Origin: Fagopyrum homotropicum
Lineage: Eukaryota; Streptophyta; Magnoliopsida; Caryophyllales; Polygonaceae
Direction of reading: 5' to 3'
Assembly (NCBI GenBank): GCA_033239125.1
Contig: BSWB01000006.1
Location: 37,552,501 to 37,616,500, forward strand
Length of the DNA: 64,000 nucleotides
Of the stretch, positions 1 through 12,063 are shown piece by piece. Made by a program: the position numbers and the translations under genes. Numbering within the stretch: position 1 is the first letter of the stretch; each line of letters begins with the position of its first letter. Below the pieces are notes generated by a model that was given only the letters and a program-made list of their open reading frames with translations, was not told the origin of the DNA and did not search any database.

Positions 1-745
1 ATTGGAGCAGATATTCCATGCAAAAATTTCATTCTTCTCAGAAGATTCATCCGCTAGATAAGCCCCCACGTGTTAGGCGTCTCCTATAAGAGGGAAATCA
101 TTCAATTGTTCATGTGATCACATCTCCCGAGTCTGTATGCACTTTTCATTGAGAAATTTCCGAGTCTTTTATCCACCAGAACAATGAGTCCTCAGGCATA
201 CAAACACTAATGGGGATAGAGAAGACTCTCTCAACGTCAACAATACCAAGCACCTCAATAATTGTGTACTTCTTCCATGCTTGTCCCTTCACCATGAGAT
301 CACGATCCCTAAAGTCCGGGGTCAGGTTACCATCTACACTAATGCTAGCATGTTTTATTCTCCAACCATCTTCCGGGATCCAAGCGTCATTCCATACTCG
401 GACATTATCACCTCTTCCTATTCTCCACCCCAGCCCCTCCAAGATTAAAGCTTTGTCGCCCCAAATGCTTCTCCATGTGTAGTTAGCGTTCTAGTCTAAG
501 CTAGTTTCAGTTTATGTACAATTTTTGAAGTACCTATAGCTTTCAATTCCTTGTATACTAAGGAGTCCGGATTGTTCAACATTCTCCAGCCTTGTTTCGC
601 GAGCATAGCTTGGTTAAAGACCTTCAAGTACCTAAAGCCCATGCTACCAAGGTTTTTCGAGAGACAAAATGATGTGGGACCATCCTTAACATCTCCTACT
701 ATACATAGAAGCATCGCTAGATCAAGAGCAAGAGTCATTCAATGA
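1..745 (-). pseudogene. LINE (L1-type) reverse transcriptase C-terminal fragment
   Basis: Minus-strand frames carry the region just after the reverse transcriptase of plant L1-like LINEs. At 738-496 there is a segment of the 'MGFR.LK.FNQAMLAKQGWR' type. At 442-146 there is a 'GWRIGRGDNVRVWNDAWIP' segment, typical of the stretch before the zf-RVT domain. Matching residues continue to the left edge of the window (a 'KSAYRLGR' stretch near 130-100). The pieces lie in different frames and are interrupted by stops, so this is a dead, 5'-truncated copy. Neither the catalytic RT core nor the endonuclease is present. The frames and motifs are direct observations; the family call is from known plant LINEs. 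Confidence 0.8.
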
Positions 746-769
746 GAGGTTGCTAGCATTAGTGATCTA

Positions 770-1498
770 TTTATGACCATGTCTTCCAAAGGCACATTAT
801 TATACAATGGAGAATCTCGTGGCATTGAAGCATCTCGTTGGAAGCCTCGCAATGGAAAAATCTAGTGTGGAGTCTCGCATGGAAGAATCTCGTGTAGGAG
901 AATCTCGATGGAAGCCTCAAAATGCTTCTAGTTATCTTTTTATTTTAATACCTTTAAAGCTCTAGACATTCTACATGTATCTTATCTTTTATATTTTGTA
1001 GGATTATTTTATCCTTTTATTTCTTAGAGAATCTCGCCTATATAAATCCCTAGAGGCCGAGATTATTAGATAGCTTTGATTTGATAATTTTGTTTCACAT
1101 ACATTGTGAGATACTCGATACTTCGTTTATGAAGTTTTCTTTAAGATTGCTTTTACTAGTCAAATTAGTCCCTCCTTGTATTTGTCTCAATTTAGGAGGC
1201 TTGTGTAAGGTTGAAAAAGGAAGGATTGAGGTAACTCTTTGTTGAGGGTTTTGATCCAATTGGTCAAGGTTCTTTTTAAGTTTATAGCTTGGTTTTATCT
1301 TCCTATGTTTCCATCAAATTCATTTCATTATCATATTCTTTATCTTACCATTATCATCCGTAACATTCACATTCTCATTCTCCGAGTTTTCACAAATCTC
1401 GTCCTTACCAATACCAAAACTTGCCCGAGATTTGCTTTTGTCAAGCTTTTCATGGAATTCAATCTAGACTGGGAAACTACGACATCAACCCCGCATCA
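770..1498 (+). repeat. LTR of a tRNA-iMet-primed retrotransposon, left edge uncertain
   Basis: The right edge is set by a CA at 1497-1498, three bases before a tRNA-Met primer binding site. A TATA-like sequence (TATATAAAT, 1039-1047) lies inside. I could not fix the left TG; it falls somewhere in about 743-790. The upstream half repeats AATCTCG / CTCGCATGG-like phrases (about 810-920). No second LTR was found in the window, so this is a truncated or partly deleted copy, and no coding domain could be recognised downstream. Confidence 0.6.
1039..1047 (+). promoter_or_regulatory. TATA-like box in the iMet-type LTR
   Basis: TATATAAAT lies about 450 bp before the LTR end, the expected place for the U3/R promoter of a plant LTR element. 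Activity is inferred only. Confidence 0.45.
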
Positions 1499-1501
1499 AA
1501 G

Positions 1502-1513
1502 TGGTATCAGAGC
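1502..1513 (+). other. Primer binding site, initiator tRNA-Met
   Basis: TGGTATCAGAGC is the exact complement of the 3' end of plant initiator tRNA-Met. It follows the LTR end by three bases, which identifies the upstream sequence as a 5' LTR on the plus strand. Confidence 0.85.
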
Positions 1514-2519
1514 TAAGTGATTGAAGTTCAACCCAGCCATACCCTACGGTTTGAGTAATTTTTATTTGAGTCTTCTTTGAGTCATATAAAAATCGAGTCT
1601 TGTCTATATTGTTATATCTTTTGTAAGACTATTTGAGTTTAACGTGTTTTGTCTTGTGTCTATTGGATAAGAAAGACGTCATAGCCAAACACAAGCCAAC
1701 CAACCCTAAATTAAAATATCGTCGGAGTTCCAAAGAATCTCGCCCGAGATTGGTGTGCACAACGCCGAGATTTTTGCATTACTTGACCGACAAGTTTTCG
1801 TGATCTTCTCCATATCCAGTCGAGATCAATAATTAGGTTTGAGTCAAATCTAATCATACCTAGTTTCCATATCGAAGGAGGAAAGAGATTCACAAAATGA
1901 TTTGCGATGTCATGTTTTTTGTAAGATCAATTACACGTCTACAAGCAAAAGTTAGTGTTCCGGGAACTAGAAACAATAAAGGAAGTGTACATAAGAGCAA
2001 CATTCAATATGCGAAAGGAGAAAAATCCGCTTCTTCCGAAACTTATGGAAGCATACGCCAAAGAATCAACATTTAACACGGCTAGCATTGTCGAGATGAT
2101 TCAATCAATTACTTGATTTCAACATGTTTCGATCTCAATGCATTTTTTGTTAACTTTTAGTTGGTTCTCTCTTGAAGTCTTATTCTAATATATATGAATT
2201 ACGACTAGTGTCCTATCAGAACACTACAATAATAAATGATGTATACTACCCGTACTTTGTCTCACGTAAACCACATTTTGTAAACTGCTACGCAGCCAAT
2301 CGAACAATGCCCAATTGTCAAATGATAGTTTTATAATTTATCGTATAGTGCGAACCTAGTATACATATAACCCATGATGTAAGACCACATGCATCCATAT
2401 CATACGACTTATAGGCTTACGCAGAAGAGCACAAAAACGACAATAGTATCGTTTCACCAAAGATTCAATAAAAGATCTATAATTCTATAATATACAATCA
2501 CTAAGCATAATAATTGAAT
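1514..2519. other. Unassigned interior/flank without genes
   Basis: This follows the primer site but shows no gag or pol similarity in any frame. An inverted-repeat phrase (AATCTCGCCCGAGATT) lies at about 1736-1751, with a half copy (CCGAGATT) close behind. The part after about 2100 is AT-rich and looks like ordinary intergenic DNA. I see no gene. Confidence 0.4.
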
Positions 2520-2524
2520 ATAAC

Positions 2525-2648
2525 TGTGAGAATATGAATAAATTTCCCTTACGGTTTCCGTCGAACGATTGATTAACATTAATAGAGAAACGTATTTACA
2601 TAATTACAAAAGGCAGACCTCTATTTACAATATTTACATATTCTATCA
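2525..2648 (-). repeat. Copia 3' LTR
   Basis: Starts TGTGAG and ends TATCA in plus-strand reading; pairs with 7218-7340. The 5-bp duplication ATAAC lies immediately to the left. Confidence 0.88.
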
Positions 2649-2687
2649 TATACCGCAATCGAAACTGGTGGAGGATGAATAGTAAGA

Positions 2688-5600
2688 CTAGACCGAAAAT
2701 CTAAAATAACTGTCAAGGTAGGCCCTTTGTGAAAATAGCAGCATACTGGAATGCGGAAGGCACATGAGGAACTTGATATGACCTAGTGCGACCTTGTCAA
2801 GAACAAAATAGATGTCGAGTTCAATGTGCTTGGTTCGTTGATGTTGAACTGGATTGGTGGCAAGATATGTGGCAGATATGTTGTCAGTGTATACAACCGT
2901 GGCCATGGAGAGAGGACAATGAAGTTTCAGCAGGAGATTCCGTAGCCATGAACACTCAGAGACAACATTAACACCTCGGTATTCAGCCTCGACACTGGAC
3001 CTAGAGACCACGGACTGGCGTTTGGCGGACCAAGAGACTAGTGTGTCATTGAAGAATACACAATAGCCCGAAGTAGATCGACGAGTGTCCGAGCACCCTC
3101 CCGAATTAGCGTTTGTATAAGCAATTAAGTCAGATTTGGGTGAAAAAGAGATGGTAATACCGAGAGTCGAAGTACCAACAATGTAGTGGATGATGCGTTT
3201 GAGGGCGACGAAGTGCTGCTCTCGGGGATCATGCATGAACAAACATATTTTTTGTACAACAAAGATAATGTCACGATGGGTAAAAGTGAGGTACTGAAGA
3301 GCACCAGCGAGGCTCCTGTACAGAGTTGGGTCGTTGACTGCCTTTCCAGAGGACGCACTGAGTTTGATCGATGTCTCAGCAGGAGTGACGGCCGTTTACA
3401 GTTGGTCATATTTGCTCGTTCAACAATTTCTCGAGCGTACTTATCCTGAGATAAGAATAAGCTAGAGGCACTCCGACGAACTGAGATGCCCAAGACGTAT
3501 GGCAAAGCCCCCATATATTTAAGAGTAAGTTCCTTACCTAGAAGCATGATCAGATGAGTGCGTAACATATCAAAAAATGCAGTAAGGATAATATCATCAA
3601 CATATAGAAGTAAATAAGCAATGTTAGAGCCCTGACGGTAAATAAAAAGAGATGAGTTGCTCTTACTTCCAATGAAACCAATGCGATTCAAGAAGCTTGC
3701 AAACCGTTGAAACCAGGCTCGAGGAGCCTGTTTGAGTCCATAAAGAGACTTTTGCAGAAGGCATGCATGATTAGGACGAGAAGAATCACGGAAACATAGA
3801 GGCTGAAACATGTATATTGTTTCGTTTATATGACCGTGAAGGAAGGCATTTTGAACATCCAGCTGGTGAATAGACCAAGAGCGAGATACTGTAATGCTGA
3901 GACTGTCCTAATAGTGGCTGGTTTAACAACCAGACTGAACGTTTCATTGCAGTCAATGCCGATGTGTTGAGACCATCCGTTGGCAACCAAACAAGCTTTG
4001 TACCCTTCAAGCGAACCATTAGACCTGTACTTATGCCGAAAAATCCACATACATCTCACAATATTAGCATCATGGGGACGAGGAACAAGTACCCAAGTCT
4101 TTATATCGCATAAGGGTTCGATATTTGTCAATCATGACATAGGTCTAGTACGGGTCTTGGAGGGCTACATTGTGGGATTTAGGGATGGGAGAGGCAGTAC
4201 GGGATAAAGGTATGGTGGAAACCGATAGGTCAAATACCGGTTTGGTTTTAAATAATCCGGATTGACTCCGGGTATGAGGCCGGGTTTGAGGAATGGCGTG
4301 TTGGGTATGAGAGAGTGGGTTATTCAAAACCGGGTGAGTTAGGAATGATGTATCAACTAAGGGATGTGTGATGGGGAGTTCGGATGGGCCAGGAAGGAGG
4401 GAGGATTGTTGGGTTGATGGGCCGGATAAAGTAGACCTACCAGGAGAAAGGGAAGACACTGAAGTTGAAAGTGGATTGTGGCCGGTGCACTGGGATGGGC
4501 CATGAGACGCTGGACTTGGGCCGGCTGGGGAAGGTAGTGGAAGTGGGCTGGCTGGGGAAGATTGTACAGGTGGGCTTGCTGGGGAAGACAAAGACGGTGG
4601 GCTAGTTGAAGGAGTGGGTTGTGAGTGGATCTGTGGAACAACAGCTACAGGAGACTCATGCTAGGCCAAAAAATAAGGGGATAACTCATCATCAATGGTT
4701 CAAATTTCTGGGGAGACTCGGGAACGAGTGAACGGAAAAACCGACTCATCAGAAGTGACATGGCAATAAATGATGATTTTATGGGTGGCAACATCTAAAC
4801 ACTTATAACCCCTATAATGTTTAGGATATCCAAGAAACACACATAGAGGGTTCGGTGTTGAAGTTTATGGGAGATAGTTGCACTTTGATTGGGATAGCAA
4901 AGACAACCAAAGACCCGAAGATGACCTAAGAAAGGTGTTGTGAGTTACAACACTTATGTAGGAGATTTATTTTGAATGGATGAAGAGGGGAGAATGTTAA
5001 GAAGATAGCAAGAAATCTCCACAGCATGGGACCAATAAGAGATTGGGATGGAAGCATGAAATAAGAGAGAACACATCTTATTATTGATGGTTCGAATGAC
5101 TCTCTCAACTTTACCGCTTTGAGGAGAAGTGTAAGGGCATGAAAATGGAAACAAAGCCATGATCAACGAAGAACTTGTCAAAGTTGGAGTTAATAAATTC
5201 GTGGCCCATGTCCCACTGAAAACTTTTGATAGGAAGTTGAAATTGAGTCTTGACAAGTTGATGAAATTGCACGAATAATTCAAACACTTGAGATTTAAAC
5301 TTGATCGGATAAATCCATAGAAAATGTGAATAATCATCAAGAAAAATTAAGTAATACTTAAAATCTTCCCGACTCGGAACGGGAGAGGTCCAAAGATCAC
5401 TATGAACAATGTCAAAAGGTGCAACTAAACTAGTATGAGACTTATCAAAAGACAACCTATGGTGTTTTTTTCATTGACAAGCATGACAAAGAGCAGCCAG
5501 TTTAGATTTAATACACTTTAAAAAAGAAGAATTCCTAAGAAAGTCCAGAATTGGCACGCCGGGATGACCAAGACGCGCATACCAAAGACTGGAGGACTCG

Positions 5601-7134
5601 ATGGAAAGAGCGTGATGTGGACGGGTAGAAGGACGTGTGATAGGATAGAGTTCCCCGGAACTATTACACATCAGATGAGTGGTCCCTGTATGCAGATCCT
5701 TCACATAAAAACCAAAAGGGTCAAATTCCGTTGAAGCATTATTATCAGTTGTGAAACGACAAACAGTGACTAAGGTTTTGACAATTTGTGGTGCAATTAG
5801 GACATTAGATAGCTGGAGAGGTTCTTTGGTGGTGTTGAGGACGGCATCTCCAAGACCTGCAGATAGAATACGCATACCATTCCCAACAATTATCGAATTT
5901 AATGAACCATTATGTGAAAAAGATGAGAGTGAACCTGAATCATTCGTCATATGTGAGGTGGCATCCGTGTCCATGTATCAGTAATTATCCGTCGGATTTA
6001 GAGACATAGTGGCAAAAGTCCGATCCAATGTAGTGGGATGGAAAGTGTTGGCAAAATGGGCTTGTGGTGGTTGTTGAGAAGGTCTGGGCCAAAGGACCCC
6101 TTGTTGAGAGTAATTAGGATAAGGGCAAGGAGGCCGCTGAATTGGGCCTGCTTGCAAATGGGCATGATTCCAAGTTGGAGGCGGCGGCCCGGAAGTAGTA
6201 CCCTGCGCAAGAGGGATCCAACCATACGGTGGCCGGAATACAAATCGGACCTAGTGTTGGGAGGTTCTAGGGTGGCGGGGCTTTCCTTTCCGGCCAGGAT
6301 GACGACAATGTGTGGGATGTTCCGGTGCAGCAGTGGGTGGAGCATGATGGGGCTACGAAAAAGATCTAGTTGTAGGAGGGCGGACATCCGCAGTGAGCGC
6401 GGGGGAAGACGTTCCTGAGGCCTTTTAAGATGTCATTCGAGTCTCTTCAAGTTGTAGTTGAGAGCGAGCCTTGGTAAAGCTCGGAAGCGGATCGGTTTGC
6501 TGAATAAAACTCGCCGCGACATTATACTCAGTGGGTAAACCCGAAATAAGTTGAAGAACAAGATGGGTTTCAGGAACCGGTGAGCCAACGTCTTTAAGTT
6601 GATCCGCTAACGACTTGACTTGAAGACAATAAGCATTGATCAAAGCAAACCATATAACTTACAGTTAGAAAACTCATGTTTGAGGTACACGGCACGAATG
6701 TTCTTGTTATCCTGAAAAATGTCTTTGACTCGGTTCCAAGCTTGAAGCGCAGTATCATCGGAGTCGAGAATCTGGAGAAGGATATCCAGAGAAACCGTAT
6801 TGTAAATCTATTGAAGGACAACAACGTCAACTTGAAGCCATAATGAATCATCAATATCCAGCGGTTTGGGAATCTTGTTATCTATGTGATCAAGAACATT
6901 ATGGGCCTTCGCGGTAACGCAAAACAGAGTAACCCAAGATACATACGGAGTATCATGGTTGAGGACGAGTGCAATATTGTTCTTGATATTCGAGATTCTG
7001 AGGGTGGAGTGGAATGATGGTTTCCGATCTACAACCATCGAGAACGATAAGAAGAAAGGGAAAGACGCAGCGGTTACGGAGGCAGGCGATGGCCGGACGT
7101 AGAGGGTGGTCGGAAACACGTAGGGATACCTCAA
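2688..7134 (-). pseudogene. Copia gag-pol polyprotein, broken
   Basis: Read right to left: gag N-terminus (about 7134-6808, then an in-frame stop), gag UBN2-like part (6643-6425), protease (5974 leftward), GAG-pre-integrase and a CxxC zinc part ending near 5471, integrase core (5455-4954), a Pro/Ser-rich linker (about 4590-4145), RT (4131-3125 in at least three frames) and RNase H (3242-2688). The RT keeps YVDDIIL. The protease motif reads DTDA instead of DTGA, and a stop replaces the usual tryptophan just before it. Another stop separates the CxxC part from the integrase core. The conserved H in the integrase LWHxRLGHP motif is Y. Several frameshifts prevent a full product. Function is lost; the identity is secure. 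Confidence 0.9.
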
Positions 7135-7204
7135 CGCGACGGCTGGTGGCCGTGCTAGGGTTAGCCGGCGGAAATAAAGCGGAAGGTGTTTTTAAAGGAA
7201 ATAG

Positions 7205-7217
7205 GTCTCTAATACCA
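7205..7217 (-). other. Copia primer binding site (tRNA-Met type)
   Basis: On the minus strand this reads TGGTATTAGAGAC, directly next to the LTR edge at 7218. It is a near match to the initiator tRNA-Met complement, with one T for C in the first eleven bases. Confidence 0.75.
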
Positions 7218-7340
7218 TGTGAGAATATGAATAAATTCTCCTTAGAGTTTCTATCGATCGATGAGTAATATTAATAGAGAAACGTATTTACATAATTACA
7301 AAAGGCAAGCCTCTATTTACAACAATTACATATTCTATGA
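7218..7340 (-). repeat. Copia 5' LTR
   Basis: Pairs with 2525-2648. The right end reads TATGA where the partner reads TATCA, and is followed by the target duplication ATAAC (7341-7345). Confidence 0.88.
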
Positions 7341-7345
7341 ATAAC

Positions 7346-9076
7346 AATGGGCCAAAATAAAGTAATTCATCACAATGCTTTATAAAAGCAATCACATGGA
7401 ACTTAAAGGCTTACGTCGTTAACCATATACTAATGAGTGAAGATGAATATATACGAACCAAAACATATATAAACATTCGATCCTAATAACTACCTGATAG
7501 AAGCTTTGATATCAATTGTTGAAATAATTACATTTTCTGAACTATAAAACCAAGGACTAAAATCAAGGTAGAGTTACTAAAGAATCAAAGTTTACATACC
7601 TGGTTACATAGCGCAAGTCAGATCAATATTTAGTGCGGAATCTACAATCTGAATGAGCACCTCAGTATTATCGTTTTCCTTAGCCGATTCATTTTTGTAT
7701 CCATCGTTTTAGGTTTGTTCTATTATTAATAAAAATTGTTTTTTTTTCATAATAGTTTTACAAAATCTTTACAATAAAATAATGGAGAATCATCATTTTA
7801 TAATATACTATTTTAAAAACAATTCATTTTTGAATGATCTGATATTTTTTTAGTTGGGATAAGTTATCGTTTATTCTTAATGATATAAACAATGATTTAC
7901 AGTTTCAATTATTAAATTTAGAACCTATGTCGTGCACGGAAAAGGTATAAATAGGGATAAGAACAAATCATGTAAATACCGATCTTGTCCCAGTTCCAAT
8001 CTCGTCTCAATCCCAACGGAATTTCATAAAAGTATCAATCATGCCCCGTAAATAGATACCAGGGATGGGATACGAACCTTAACTTCTTCATCCCACTAGA
8101 CCCGTCTCGTTTATATAATATCAAAACACTTCTAAATAAATAGTATTGAATTATTATAAACTCAAAACACATCGATTGAAAATTAACAACTAAAATAAAC
8201 AAAAATACAATAACATTTTAACCGTTCATTTGAATTTTGTGAGATGAAGTTGTACTTTTAAACCAATTGTTTTTTATACTTTATAATTGAATAAATGTAT
8301 GTTATTGTATATTAATTATTATTTAGTTGTTGATAGTAAAAAAAATCAATCAAAGTGTCCTCTACTTTAGTATACATATATAAATATTATACAAAAATCA
8401 ATAAAAGTATTTCGAATGAATCGATAGTCTATATATAATTTTTTTAAGTATTTTAAATTAAGTGCTTACGACAATTGATTGTATATAAATTATACATATG
8501 AAGATTACATCCGGTAACAGTGAAATAGTGTATATTTTAATATATCGTTAACAATTAAATTATATTTACACACAAATCACAACAATAACATGGAGAATTT
8601 ATATTAATCTAGATCTATTGTTTAAATATAAAAAAAATATGTCAAACTTTATATCATTATCCACTAATTATAATTTTTTATCATAATAAGTTGTTACTTT
8701 AACAATTTTAATCAAATAAAGTCAACAATATTTAAAAATATATAATAAAAAAAAGCGTTTATAAATGGTGGGGAATCATTTTTTTTATAAATGGTGGAGA
8801 ATCATTTTTTTTTTATAAATGGTGGGGAATCATTTTTTTTATTTTATACTATTTTAAAAACAAATCATTTTTATAGGATTTAATTGTTATGCTTGTAAAA
8901 AAAATTGGATTTTTTTTATAGGATCTAATACTTTTAAGCTGGGAGGATACATTATTATTTATTCTTGAATGATATAAACAAGTATTGACATTTTTAAGTT
9001 ATTAATTTAACCACACATTTTTATCTAGAAAAGGTTTTAATTAGTCAAATATGATAATATTGAATGATAACATATA
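7346..9076. other. AT-rich spacer, no genes
   Basis: Very AT-rich with no credible coding frame. A degenerate minus-strand tRNA-Met primer-site relic (AGCTTTGATATCA, 7502-7514) precedes TGTTGAAAT at 7517, suggesting the edge of an ancient LTR. Segments near 7780-7920 and 8825-9005 resemble each other (ATACTATTTTAAAAACAA, then ATGATATAAACAA), so part of the spacer is an old direct duplication. Confidence 0.5.
8760..8840. repeat. Three tandem copies of a ~27-bp AT-rich unit
   Basis: The unit TATAAATGGTGGGGAATCAT plus a T-run occurs three times with small changes in the T-run and one G/A difference. Confidence 0.8.
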
Positions 9077-9963
9077 TGATACGAGATGGAGATGAACCCA
9101 GTTCAAGGTGAGGGGAAGCGGTTTAGTTAAAGATGAAATATGGTTGTTTTTTGAAAGAATGAATGATCCAATATTGTAATGGATCGATAAATGGATATGT
9201 CAAGGTCGAATCCTATGAAAAAACTTATAGCGCCCTAGGGAAAGTAAGACCCTATAACACAATACAAATAATCGTAGAATCATTCCGCTACAATCTTACA
9301 CAAAAGGTAAATGGTGTCCTTAGAGCATGAGAGAAGGAGGCTTGTGAGTGAATGAGAACACTAATTTGTCAATTAAAGTAACACAATACAAAAAGATCCA
9401 AGCTACAAGGTCGAACGAGGTTTAACTCGCTCACTCTTCACACTAGAAGAAAACAACATATGAAGGTGCAAAATGTTTTTTAATCAATATCAAAGGTAAC
9501 ATAGAAGTTACATCATGGTTGGCTTTTAACGTGAGTTTTGAGGTTGGAAAAACAGGTTTATAAACCTCTCTAATCAAACCTAAAATAACCTAAGAGAATT
9601 AAAAGAATATAAGCTTAAACTAGCTTTAAAAGCCCAATTATTAAAATATAAGTCAAAAGTCATTAAAAGAGTAATTTGTGATGAAAAATAATATAAAGCA
9701 CCACTTCCAATGATTGATCCATGGGCGGTCCAAAAATTATGCTTGATCGGGCTCAAATGAGCATGTTCGACTCCTCCTTGATCGTTCTTCTTAATTCTCT
9801 TCCTCCCATGAATGATCTTAATTCTTCTTCTTCTAGTTTTTTTAAGTTCCTTTGAGCTTCATTCTTCCTCTTCTCCTTCTTAGAGTTATCTTCACTCCTT
9901 GACCCTTAGCTTTAATGATCATGGTCTCAACTCATGCTAGGTCCAGAGATGCTCGCGCATCAA
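9077..9963 (-). repeat. 3' LTR of old minus-strand element Z
   Basis: It runs from TGATACGAGAT to GCGCATCA and is similar (roughly 80% by eye) to 61118-62078. On the minus strand it is preceded by a purine-rich stretch (AAGAAGGAAAG) of the kind found before a 3' LTR, and by frame residues of the EFEDESF type. Hence it is a 3' LTR in minus orientation, with interior to its right. A TSD could not be confirmed. Confidence 0.6.
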
Positions 9964-10543
9964 ACTTTCCTTCTTGAAAAAGATTCATCCTCGAATTCAA
10001 GGCTTCATTTGTGGCACAAGTTCCGGGTTGCAAGAATGCATGAGAGGTATCTCATTTAGCTCCTATTTGTACTCCTCCTAATGTAGAAGCTCCTACAACA
10101 ACACCAATAATAACACCATTAAAATTGAGCTTAAAATAATCAAAGTAAACATCCAAGTTCTCATAATTAGACAATGAGAAAACTTCCCTTAAACACTTCT
10201 CTTGTGCACCTAGTAATGTGTTTTTACAAGATATATCAGCAAGAAATACAATAACACATGCATACATGAAATGATCAAGTACAACAAGCATCAATTACAT
10301 CGATAAGTTATAGAACACAGGGTTTGTTTTTTCCTTCCCCTAAACATCCTCCTCAACTAATGAAATTCTAACTTATGATCCTCAATATGTATCTCAAGAC
10401 ATCCCTAAAGTTGCACCTAACTACAAAGATCTTCTCATTATGATGATCTTTTGAAAACCTCAAATATAAGGTAAAGAGGAATTCATTAATCAACAAATTA
10501 GCATTATCTAGTTTATTCCAAACATGAGACTTCCCATCAATGT
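9964..10543 (-). pseudogene. 3' end of the interior of element Z
   Basis: Interior sequence between the Z 3' LTR and the solo-LTR insertion at 10544; it continues at 27501. A minus-strand frame at 10294-10052 has no recognised domain. A short EFEDESF-like tail lies next to the purine tract. Nothing here can be assigned a function. Confidence 0.4.
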
Positions 10544-11100
10544 TGTAAGAGCCTTAGCTTGTAAGGAGTTGAGAGAGTGTTGAGTAGTCCAGGGATCTAG
10601 CCTGAACCACCTCTGCGGTTTGTAGAGCCCGCCCCTGCGGCCTTCTGAGCCGCACATGCGCCTCCTTGAGCCGCCATTGCGATTTAGGGTATGTTGCAGC
10701 CGACTTTGTTGACTCTTGACCCGTGCTTTACCCCTATCTTCCTCTATAAGTTTTTTTTCTCTCTCTTCTGATGAGGGTTACCTTTCTACGGTTTCATCTT
10801 CTCCCCCTCACGTTCATCTTCTTCTTCTTCCCTCTTTGGATCTCTTTCTTGATCTTTGTATGAGTTTGTGAGAGTTTGAGCTTGGCTTTGGTTGTGGATG
10901 ATGTTAGTTGATGTTGTTGTGCCTTTGATGAGCCAGCCTTGAGGTTGTGGTGTGATCCTTCTTCTGATTTGGTTGCAGCTTGATGAGTTCTTCATCCTTT
11001 GCTTCCTATCTTTCTTCTTTCTTCCTTCTTTCCTTCTTTTCTTTATCCCTAGCTTAGGTTCCACAAGATTGATCTTGTGGTAGCCTTCATAAGCTTTATT

Positions 11101-11164
<64 letters not shown>

Positions 11165-11997
11165 GTATGGATGGGGCTGCTGGTTGAAGAAGGTGTGAAG
11201 AGGATCGAGTGAAGAAGCAAAGAGAAGACGGAAGTGTGCATTCTACACACCAGCCGCCCCTGCGCCACCTTGGAGCCGCCCCAACACCGGCCAGTCGCTG
11301 CCCTTGCGCCACCTCAGGGCCGCCCCTGCGCCCACCTACACCAGCCTTGTCTTGCTCTTGATTCTGCAGGCGTTTCTTGCTTTTGGGCTTGCCTATGGAT
11401 GGCATTGCCCCTTCCTTTCCTAGTATGAGTGTGTAGTATCATGCTATGTATAGTTGAGAGTGTGTTGATGATGTTATGATCATGTTATGCCGATTATGGC
11501 TTTGAGGATTAGTAGTTTGTGAGGTTTAGGTTGAGGATGATCCTCTAGATCCCTTGGGTCTAGGTGTGACCATTTTGATTGATTGGATATTGATACATCT
11601 CTATGCTTTGTTATTATACAATGTCCCTCTCAAGATTTGAGATTGATCGTGGTTGTGATTGTACAAGATTGAGGTAAGTCCGTAGGACTTACTTAGCTAC
11701 TATCCTTATATTGAGTGTTTGCATGAGTGGTGTGTGTATTATATACTTGATATGATAGCATGCGATGGTGAGGATTACCGACCTATGTTTTATCAATAGC
11801 CCTGTATGTGTGGCAGTGATAACCCTTCCCTTCATCCTTTAAGGGTCTAGGGGGTTCTTTGTGTCCATGCCATCTAGTATACAAGAAGGGCGCAATCCAC
11901 TCTCATAGGGTACACGGGTTGTGTGACCGACACTACTTCCAGATGGACATTAGGCCCAAAGGCGGGGATGTATCGGTCCTCGTGTCACATAGTTTCA

Positions 11998-12059
<62 letters not shown>
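10544..12059 (+). mobile_element. Outer Tekay/Del-like solo LTR, left half
   Basis: Begins TGTAAGAGCC, a decayed form of the TGTAACACCCC start of Tekay/Del LTRs, and resumes at 26734 to end GGGGTGTTACA at 27500. The flanks AATGT (10539-10543) and AATAT (27501-27505) are a target duplication with one change. It contains GTAAGTCCGTAGGACTTACT (about 11674-11693), matched in LTR B near 25931 and, inverted, in the 58.6-kb copy. No interior was found, so it is a solo LTR. It carries two (AT)n tracts. Translations across this part are low-complexity and not genes. Confidence 0.7.
11103..11158. repeat. (AT)n microsatellite
   Basis: About 28 uninterrupted AT units inside the outer solo LTR. Confidence 0.97.

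Positions 12060-12060
<1 letters not shown>
11999..12060. repeat. (AT)n microsatellite, left part of an insertion target
   Basis: About 30 AT units. The same tract resumes at 26734 on the other side of LTR B, so B inserted into it. Confidence 0.95.

Positions 12061-12063
<3 letters not shown>

Larger units (their letters stand above)
2525..7340 (-). mobile_element. Complete but inactivated Ty1/copia retrotransposon (Ale/Retrofit-like)
   Basis: Two near-identical terminal repeats of about 124 bp (2525-2648 and 7218-7340) begin TGTGAGAATATG on the plus strand. They are flanked by a 5-bp target duplication, ATAAC (2520-2524 and 7341-7345). Domain order on the minus strand is gag, protease, integrase, RT, RNase H, which is the copia order. 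The very short LTRs and 4.8-kb size fit the Ale/Retrofit lineage. The inner LTR edges carry visible substitutions and the coding region has several stops and frameshifts, so the copy is old. Boundaries, duplication and gene order are seen directly; the lineage is inferred from size and order. Confidence 0.9.
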
